From Hymenobacter jeongseonensis (lineage in GTDB: Bacteria; Bacteroidota; Bacteroidia; Cytophagales; Hymenobacteraceae): a DNA stretch of 64,000 nucleotides. The notes beneath the pieces were generated by a model. That model was not told where the DNA came from. It searched no databases and saw only the letters and a list, made by a program, of their open reading frames with translations. The stretch's first letter is position 1; the number at the start of each line of letters is the position of its first letter. Location: assembly GCF_015694725.1 (NCBI RefSeq), contig NZ_JADQDQ010000007.1, positions 62,001 through 126,000 of the forward strand, in the 5' to 3' direction. Position numbers and translations under genes: made by a program. Positions 58,354-64,000 of this stretch are shown here, piece after piece.

Positions 58354-60084
58354 TTACACGCCCAACAGCAGGCGCGTGGGGTCTTCCAGCAGCTCCTTCA
58401 CCCGCACCAGGAAGCTCACCGATTCGCGGCCGTCGATGATGCGGTGGTCGTAGCTCAGGGCCAGGTACATCATGGGGCGAATCACCACTTGGCCGTTTTC
58501 GGCGATGGGGCGCTGCACGATGTTGTGCATGCCCAAAATGGCCGATTGCGGGGCGTTGATAATCGGGGTGCTCATCATCGAGCCAAACACGCCGCCGTTG
58601 GTGATGGTGAACGTGCCGCCGGTCATCTGCTCGATGGTGAGCTTGTTGTCGCGGGCCAGGGTGGCGAGGCGCACCACTTCCTTCTCCACGCCATCAAATG
58701 ACAGCAATTCGGCATTGCGAATCACCGGCACTACGAGGCCTTTCGGGGCCGAAACAGCGATGCTGATGTCGCAGAAATCGTTGAACACGATATCCGTGCC
58801 GTCAATCTGGGCGTTCACCGAAGGCCATTCCTTCAGGGCCACGCACACGGCCTTGGTGAAGAAGGACATGAAGCCGAGGCCCACGCCGTTCTTTTCCTTG
58901 AACTTGTCCTTGAACTTCGTGCGCAGGTCCATGATGGGCTGCATGTTCACCTCGTTGAAGGTGGTAAGCATAGCCGTCTCGTTCTTCACCGTCACCAAGC
59001 GGCGAGCCACCGTTTTGCGCAGGTTGCTCATCCGCTCGCGGCGCTGGGTGCGGGTGCCGCTGGCGGCGGGTGCGCTGCTGGCGGCCGGGGCCGGAGCGGC
59101 CGGAGCAGCGGCTGGCGCGGCCTGAGGGGCTGGCGCAGCTGGTTTGGCCTGCGCGTTTTGGGCATCTTCTTTGGTGATGCGACCGTCGCGGCCGGTGCCG
59201 GCCACGTCGGTGGCCGCAATGCCTTTTTCACCCAAAATCTTGCCAGCAGCCGGCGAAGGCACTCTAGTAGCATACGTGGCCGCACCACCAGCGGCGGGGG
59301 CCGAAGCCAGCGCGGCAGTAGGAGCAGCTTGCGCAGCCGGGGCCGCAGCGGCCGGAGCCGGGGCAGCACCAGCGCCACTGCCGCCTTCAATCCGCGCAAT
59401 CACGGTGCCGATGGCAATAGTTTCGCCTTCTTTCACGGCGTGGCGCAGGGTGCCGCTGCCTTCGGCGGGCAGCTCAAACGTGGCTTTGTCCGATTCCAGC
59501 TCGGCAATTACCTCGTCGCGGCTCACTTGGGCGCCGTCTTCCTTCAGCCACTTGGCCACGGTTACCTCGGTGATGGACTCGCCCACGGTGGGGATTTTCA
59601 TCTCAATGGTTCCGCCACCAGCCGGGGCGGCACCGCCAGCAGCGGGCGCAGCAGCAGCTGCCGGAGCGCCGGGCGTAGCCGGGTCCTTGCTCTCGTTGCC
59701 AGCGGGCGCGCCGCCGTAGCCAGACTGGTTGCTGGCCGCCGGGTTTTCCTCGCCTTTAGCAACTGGGTCGGCCGTCGCTGTGGGGACTGCGGCTGGCGCT
59801 GCTGCCGGAGCAGGACTTGCTGCCGCCGCAGGGGCCGCACCGTTGCCGCCCGCGCCATCCAAATCGGCGATAATGGTGCCGATGCCGATGGTTTCGCCCT
59901 CGGCCACGCGAATTTTCAGAATACCGTCGGCTTCGGCGGGCAGCTCAAACGTGGCTTTGTCCGATTCCAGCTCGGCAATTACTTCGTCGCGCTTCACGGC
60001 GTCGCCGTCCTGTTTGAGCCACTTCGCAATCGTGACTTCGGTAATGGATTCGCCAACGGCGGGAATTTTGATTTCGAGGGCCAT
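58354..60084 (-). CDS. odhB: 2-oxoglutarate dehydrogenase E2 (dihydrolipoyl succinyltransferase), two lipoyl domains
   Basis: The 576-residue protein has two N-terminal lipoyl domains, each with lipoylated Lys in [11 protein letters not shown] (Lys43 in the first), separated by Ala/Pro-rich linkers. A peripheral E1/E3-binding domain follows ([33 protein letters not shown]), then a catalytic domain ending in [23 protein letters not shown], with the His-Asp pair of the acyltransferase. The lipoyl-domain coding sequences are nearly identical over about 60 bases. Substrate specificity (succinyl) is inferred from the adjacent E1 gene. E2 proteins of this complex usually have one lipoyl domain, so the duplication stands out. 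It is followed by a terminator. Confidence 0.95.
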   Translation of the reverse strand: MALEIKIPAVGESITEVTIAKWLKQDGDAVKRDEVIAELESDKATFELPAEADGILKIRVAEGETIGIGTIIADLDGAGGNGAAPAAAASPAPAAAPAAVPTATADPVAKGEENPAASNQSGYGGAPAGNESKDPATPGAPAAAAAPAAGGAAPAGGGTIEMKIPTVGESITEVTVAKWLKEDGAQVSRDEVIAELESDKATFELPAEGSGTLRHAVKEGETIAIGTVIARIEGGSGAGAAPAPAAAAPAAQAAPTAALASAPAAGGAATYATRVPSPAAGKILGEKGIAATDVAGTGRDGRITKEDAQNAQAKPAAPAPQAAPAAAPAAPAPAASSAPAASGTRTQRRERMSNLRKTVARRLVTVKNETAMLTTFNEVNMQPIMDLRTKFKDKFKEKNGVGLGFMSFFTKAVCVALKEWPSVNAQIDGTDIVFNDFCDISIAVSAPKGLVVPVIRNAELLSFDGVEKEVVRLATLARDNKLTIEQMTGGTFTITNGGVFGSMMSTPIINAPQSAILGMHNIVQRPIAENGQVVIRPMMYLALSYDHRIIDGRESVSFLVRVKELLEDPTRLLLGV

Positions 60085-60197
60085 AAACTAGGGTGGCGGG
60101 AAAAGAAATTTTCTGAATTTGATTGAGTGCTAGGCAACGCTCACTTCCTACGCAGAAAGTAAGCTGAACCGCCACATCGGCGGCCCACAGCCGGCAG

Positions 60198-63128
60198 CTA
60201 GTCCTGTTTCTTGGCGATTTCCGCCGTGGCTTCAATGGTGTCGTTGGCCACGGCCTCTTTCGGCTTGTCGAAAGCCCGGCCCACCAGGTCCTTCTGCTCT
60301 TTTACGTGGATTTTGTTGTAGCCCGTGGCCGGCGACGCCGACGGCTTGCGGGCAATAACGTCTTCCAGCTCGCGGCGCATGTAGCGGAGCATGTAGTTCC
60401 AGTAGCCCATGTTTTCGGGCTCTTCCTGCACCCAGTACAGCTTGGCCTTGGGGTACTTGGCCAGCTCGGCATCGAGCTGCTTTTTGGGGAAAGGGTGCAA
60501 CTGCTCGAGGCGCACAATGGCCACGTCGGTGCGCTTGGATTCGCGCTGCTCTTCCAGCAGGTCGAAGTAGACTTTGCCCGAGCACAGCAGCACGCGCTTC
60601 ACCTTTTTGGCGTCGGCAAACGTGTCGCCGAGCACCTCGCGGAAGGTGCCGTTGGTGAACTCCTCAATGGGCGACACGCACAGCGGGTTGCGCAGCATCG
60701 ACTTCGGCGACATCACCACCAGTGGCTTGCGGAAGCTCCAGGTGAGCTGGCGGCGCAGGGCGTGGAAGAAGTTGGCCGGCGTGGTCATGTTGGCCACCAC
60801 GATGTTGTGCTCGGCCGCCAGCTGCAGGAACCGCTCGGGGCGGGCGTTGGAGTGCTCCGGGCCCTGGCCTTCGTAACCATGGGGCAGCAGCATCACCACG
60901 CCGTTCATGCGCTGCCACTTGCTTTCCGAGCTCACGATGAACTGGTCAATCATGGTCTGAGCGCCGTTGGCGAAGTCGCCGAACTGCGCTTCCCACACCA
61001 CCAGGGCCGTGGGGTTGGCCATGGCGTAGCCGAATTCGAAGCCCAGCACCGCGTACTCGCTCAGCAGCGAGTTATAGATGCTCAGTTTCTCGTTCTCGCC
61101 TTCCATGAAGTTCAGCGAGTTGTAAGGCGCCGAGGTTTCGGCATCATGCAACACGGCGTGGCGGTGCGAGAACGTGCCACGCTGCACGTCCTGGCCGCTC
61201 ACGCGCACAATGTGGTTTTCGGCCAGCAGCGAACCATACGCCAGCAATTCGCCGGCGGCCCAGTTCAGCACACGGGTGTCGTAGAACATTTTCTTGCGCT
61301 CCTTCAGCAGGTTATCAATCTGCTTCAGCGGCTTGAAGCCTTCGGGCAAGCTGGTCAGAGCTTTGGCCACGCGCTGCACCGTGTCTTCGCTGACGCCGGT
61401 TTCGGGCGACTGGTCGAAGTCCTCGGGCTTGGAGCGGCGCAGGCTGCGCCACTCGTTTTCCAGCGCCTGGTAGTTGTAGGGGAGCGGCTTCTGCTTCACC
61501 AAGTCCAGGCGGGCCTGCAGGGTGTCGCGGAACTCCTTGTCCATCTGGGCGGCCAGTTCGGCGTCCACGTCGCCGCGCTGCACCAGCATGGCGTTGTACA
61601 CCTCGCGCGGGTTCTGGTGCTTCGAGATGATGTTGTAGAGCGTGGGCTGCGTGAACTTGGGCTCGTCCGACTCGTTGTGGCCGTGGCGGCGGTAGCACAC
61701 CATGTCAATGAAGATATCGGCGTGGAACTGCTGGCGGTATTCCGTAGCCAGCTGCACGGCAAACACCACCGCTTCGGGGTTGTCGCCGTTCACGTGCACC
61801 ACCGGCGCATCAATAATTTTGGCCAAATCGGTCGAGTAAATCGACGAGCGGGCGTCCTCAAAATCGGTCGTAAAACCAACCTGGTTGTTAATTACGAAGT
61901 GGATGGTGCCGCCCGTCTTGTAGCCTTCCAGCAAAGACATTTGGGTCAATTCGTACCCAATGCCCTGGCCGGCCAAGGCGGCGTCGCCGTGAATCAGAAT
62001 GGGCAGAATCTGGTGGTAGTCGTTGGCGTACTGGTGCTCGATTTTGGCGCGCACGAAGCCTTCCACCACCGGGTTCACCGCCTCAAGGTGCGAGGGGTTG
62101 GGCGCTAGCTTCAGGTTCACTTTCTGGCCGCCGCTGGCTTCCACCTCCGAGCTGTAGCCCATGTGGTACTTCACGTCGCCGTCGCCCATGGTCAGGTCGG
62201 GCACGGCGGTGCCTTCAAACTCCGAGAAAATCTGCTCGTAGGTCTTGCCCATGATGTTGGCCAGCACGTTCAAGCGGCCGCGGTGGGCCATGCCAATCAT
62301 CACCTCTTTCACGCCTAGCTCGGCGCCCTTGCCGATGATGGCATCCAGCGCGGGGATGGTCGTTTCGCCGCCTTCGAGCGAGAAGCGCTTCTGCCCCAAA
62401 AACTTGGTGTGCAGGAAATTCTCGAACACGACGGCCTCGTTCAGCTTCTTCAGAATGCGCTTCTTGTACTCCACGCCGGGGTTGAACGCCAGCGAGGCGC
62501 GCTCCACTTTCTCGCGGAACCAGTCCAGCACCTGCGGGTCGCGGATGTACATGTACTCGAAGCCAATGGCGCCGGTGTAAATCTTCTCCAGCGCCGCCAC
62601 GATTTCGCGCAGGGTGGCTTTAGAACCCAGGCCCAAGCCCTCGCCATTGGAAAAAGCCGTGTCCATGTCGGATTCGCTCAAGCCAAAATCGGCCAGGTCG
62701 AGGCGGGCTTTGCGGTCTTTGCGCTCGCGCACCGGGTTGGTTTTGGCGCGCAAGTGGCCGCGGCTGCGGTAGGCGTGGATGAGGTTGCGCACGGCCGTTT
62801 CCTTGTCGCTGGCCACCGCCTCACCGCTGCTGAAGCCGGGCGCGTTGTTGGTGGAAGCGGCGGTTTCCAACACCCCAAATCCGTCGATTTGCGGACCGGT
62901 CGGGGTGCCTGCTGCTGGCGCGGCCGGGGCAGTGGTAGCCGAACCGTTGGTGGTGCTGCCGTTGCCGGGAACGACGGGGGCGCCTTCCGGAAACTGCTGC
63001 GAGAAGTCAAAACCCTCAAAAAACTTACGCCAGCCAAAATCAACCGACTCCGGGTTTTGCTGGTAGGCTTGGTAGAGGGTTTCAATAGCCGCCGCGTCGG
63101 CGTTGGCGATATACGAGTATGCGTCCAT
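60198..63128 (-). CDS. sucA: 2-oxoglutarate dehydrogenase E1
   Basis: The 976-residue protein has the short N-terminal segment NADAAAIETLYQAYQQNPESVDFGWRKFF, which binds E2, then a Thr/Ala-rich linker. The thiamine-diphosphate fold shows FSLEGGETTIPALDAIIGKGAELGVKEVMIGMAHRGRLNVLANIMGK, and later GQGIGYELTQMSLLEGYKTGGTIHFVINNQVGFTT, with HGDAALAGQG just before. The second half holds the transketolase-like region SHRHAVLHDAETSAPYNSLNFM ... LPHGYEGQGPEHSNARPERFLQL. This is the E1o type, decarboxylating 2-oxoglutarate in the TCA cycle. A promoter of the Bacteroidota type lies upstream (63156-63185), and odhB follows 113 bases downstream, so the two form an operon. Confidence 0.97.
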   Translation of the reverse strand: MDAYSYIANADAAAIETLYQAYQQNPESVDFGWRKFFEGFDFSQQFPEGAPVVPGNGSTTNGSATTAPAAPAAGTPTGPQIDGFGVLETAASTNNAPGFSSGEAVASDKETAVRNLIHAYRSRGHLRAKTNPVRERKDRKARLDLADFGLSESDMDTAFSNGEGLGLGSKATLREIVAALEKIYTGAIGFEYMYIRDPQVLDWFREKVERASLAFNPGVEYKKRILKKLNEAVVFENFLHTKFLGQKRFSLEGGETTIPALDAIIGKGAELGVKEVMIGMAHRGRLNVLANIMGKTYEQIFSEFEGTAVPDLTMGDGDVKYHMGYSSEVEASGGQKVNLKLAPNPSHLEAVNPVVEGFVRAKIEHQYANDYHQILPILIHGDAALAGQGIGYELTQMSLLEGYKTGGTIHFVINNQVGFTTDFEDARSSIYSTDLAKIIDAPVVHVNGDNPEAVVFAVQLATEYRQQFHADIFIDMVCYRRHGHNESDEPKFTQPTLYNIISKHQNPREVYNAMLVQRGDVDAELAAQMDKEFRDTLQARLDLVKQKPLPYNYQALENEWRSLRRSKPEDFDQSPETGVSEDTVQRVAKALTSLPEGFKPLKQIDNLLKERKKMFYDTRVLNWAAGELLAYGSLLAENHIVRVSGQDVQRGTFSHRHAVLHDAETSAPYNSLNFMEGENEKLSIYNSLLSEYAVLGFEFGYAMANPTALVVWEAQFGDFANGAQTMIDQFIVSSESKWQRMNGVVMLLPHGYEGQGPEHSNARPERFLQLAAEHNIVVANMTTPANFFHALRRQLTWSFRKPLVVMSPKSMLRNPLCVSPIEEFTNGTFREVLGDTFADAKKVKRVLLCSGKVYFDLLEEQRESKRTDVAIVRLEQLHPFPKKQLDAELAKYPKAKLYWVQEEPENMGYWNYMLRYMRRELEDVIARKPSASPATGYNKIHVKEQKDLVGRAFDKPKEAVANDTIEATAEIAKKQD

Positions 63129-63571
63129 GAGAAAAGCAGGGTGGGTAAGGCTGCGTAAAAGTAGGGAGCTTAAAAGTCAGGCAAAAACCTAAATTCGACT
63201 AAACGAATTAACCTGACGTTAAACGCTATAATTTTCCGCTTCCCCAAATTCTATTTGGGTTGGCTGGCCAATTTATCAAAAATTGAGGGGATGAACCGGG
63301 ACACTGCTTACGCAGGTCCAGCCGAGATAATATAAGTCGCAGCTTTTTATTCCGAGCAGTTCGGACCGTAACCTCCTGCATGGGCCTGATTTCTTCTATA
63401 AACTTTCGACTATTAAGGCGCCATACAGCCCGTAAAGCACCTTCGAGTTGGATAATTTATTTTCGGAAAACTTATCTATCTATCTAATCGTTAACACTTT
63501 TCCCTTGCACAAAAATCGGGGGACGCCTATACTGCCAGGCGAAGAATGGCGGACGAACGAAACCCTTTTAA
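63129..63571. other. Divergent AT-rich intergenic region
   Basis: This 443-base gap is clearly more AT-rich than the surrounding genes. It contains the sucA promoter (63156-63185, minus). A TATAAT at 63227-63232 has no matching -35 and is probably chance. No RNA gene or repeat is recognised. The stretch from about 63400 to 63571 should carry the promoter and leader of the plus-strand gene that follows. Confidence 0.5.
63156..63185 (-). promoter_or_regulatory. Candidate Bacteroidota-type promoter of sucA
   Basis: On the minus strand TTTG (63182-63185) and TACTTTTA (63156-63163) are 18 bases apart, the same spacing as the promoter at 25586. The -7 box has one mismatch to TAnnTTTG. The sucA ATG lies 27 bases beyond the box. 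Confidence 0.6.
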
Positions 63572-64000
63572 ATGAGTAGTGTACGGTTATTTCTAGACAT
63601 CCTTTTAGCAGCCTCCGCATTTACAGCACCCCTTTTCTCCTCGTCACCAGCCACTAACAAAGCAACCGGACTGGTTAAGTTTATATCGCCGCTAGAAGTT
63701 GCCCGCCGCCCAGCTGAGCGCCGGATGGAAAGTGAAAAAATTAACGTTAAAAAGGCAAAAACATACGTCGCCCAAAGCCTAACTTATCGGGTGACGGCCA
63801 CCATCTACGAAGCTGTGCCGGGCCAAACGGACAGCGAGCCGTTCATCACGGCCGATAATTCGCGGATTAAACCGCACTACGGGACCAAAAAGCGCTGGAT
63901 GGCCTTGTCGCGCGATTTGCTGAAGCCCTGGGGTGGAAAATTCGCATTCGGGGACACCGTGCGCGTCACGGGCATCTCCGCCAAACTCGATGGCGTGTAC
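63572..64000 (+). CDS. Secreted 3D-domain-like protein, partial (3' end beyond window)
   Basis: The ATG at 63572 opens 143 codons that run off the window. A signal-like hydrophobic segment (LFLDILLAASAFTAPLFSS) is followed by a basic linker. From about residue 70 comes LTYRVTATIYEAVPGQTD, then FITADNSRI, KKRWMALSRDLLKPWGGKFAFGDTVRVTGIS. This order (TATxY..., TADGS/N..., IALSRDLL, GDTVxV) is that of the 3D (Asp-Asp-Asp) double-psi beta-barrel domain found in resuscitation-factor and lytic-transglycosylase-like cell-wall proteins. The last of the three Asp residues lies beyond the window edge. A role in peptidoglycan remodelling is inference. Confidence 0.72.
   Translation, partial: MSSVRLFLDILLAASAFTAPLFSSSPATNKATGLVKFISPLEVARRPAERRMESEKINVKKAKTYVAQSLTYRVTATIYEAVPGQTDSEPFITADNSRIKPHYGTKKRWMALSRDLLKPWGGKFAFGDTVRVTGISAKLDGVY

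Noticed and set aside
60306..62108. A 600-codon plus-strand frame opposite sucA
   Set aside because: Shadow of the E1 gene; composition without domain signature.
63227..63232. TATAAT as a sigma70-type -10 box
   Set aside because: No TTGACA-like -35 at a suitable distance, and this phylum uses a different promoter form.

Overview
This window reads as a chromosomal stretch of a high-GC member of the Bacteroidota, most likely Hymenobacter or a close relative in the Hymenobacteraceae. The signs are: type IX secretion (T9SS) C-terminal sorting domains of both the gliding-motility type and the PNP...G-V-Y type, an Oar-like TonB-dependent receptor, a PID-CTERM-like small protein, HMBD/DUF305 metal lipoproteins, and promoters of the Bacteroidota form TTTG-n18-TAnnTTTG. 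The genus call is inference; no rRNA gene is present. I see no tRNA, rRNA, CRISPR array, insertion sequence or prophage.

Layout. 1-1 kb: a BLUF blue-light sensor gene that overlaps a PAS-domain sensor gene cut off by the window edge. 1.3-8.8 kb: a T9SS-exported adhesin-like protein, a lipase-like lipoprotein, a long MscS channel and an M1 metallopeptidase. 8.9-13.4 kb: a PiT phosphate transporter and an Oar-like TonB receptor. 13.4-22.6 kb: a hotdog thioesterase, a GMC alcohol oxidoreductase, a multi-pass glycosyltransferase-like protein, two lipoproteins, an ALDH3-type aldehyde dehydrogenase, a degenerate PAP2 protein and a DUF4177-like protein. 22.6-35.0 kb: a heavy-metal (copper/silver type) resistance island. 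It has a membrane cupredoxin and a CopA ATPase on the minus strand. Diverging from them are a Cys-rich secreted protein, two metal-binding lipoproteins, a TolC-like channel, a small His-rich membrane-anchored protein, an RND adaptor, an RND pump and an HMA chaperone.

35-43 kb: housekeeping and small genes (RluF, S41 peptidase, RlmF methyltransferase, cold-shock-domain protein, two paralogous small membrane proteins and a DisA_N-like putative sensor). 43.4-50.8 kb: a rearranged segment. A 267-bp, about 97 percent identical, 5'-truncated copy of a ydeI-like gene and a scrap of the lpd 3' end lie on the left. The intact ydeI-like gene and lpd lie on the right. Between them sit a PID-CTERM protein, a DUF3494 ice-binding-type protein with a T9SS tail, and an AraC-type regulator. 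50.8-63.1 kb: lpd, a solitary NodU/CmcH carbamoyltransferase, a second M1 aminopeptidase, an EamA transporter, a group III truncated hemoglobin, a DUF4126 protein, and sucA-odhB. Lpd, OdhB and SucA together supply the three components of 2-oxoglutarate dehydrogenase. A 3D-domain-like protein starts at the right edge.

Intergenic structure is the most unusual part. At least four families of long inverted repeats occupy the gaps, nine elements in all. In several of them each arm is itself a palindrome. They sit between convergent, divergent and tandem genes, once inside the metal-efflux operon. One supplies the stop codon of a gene.
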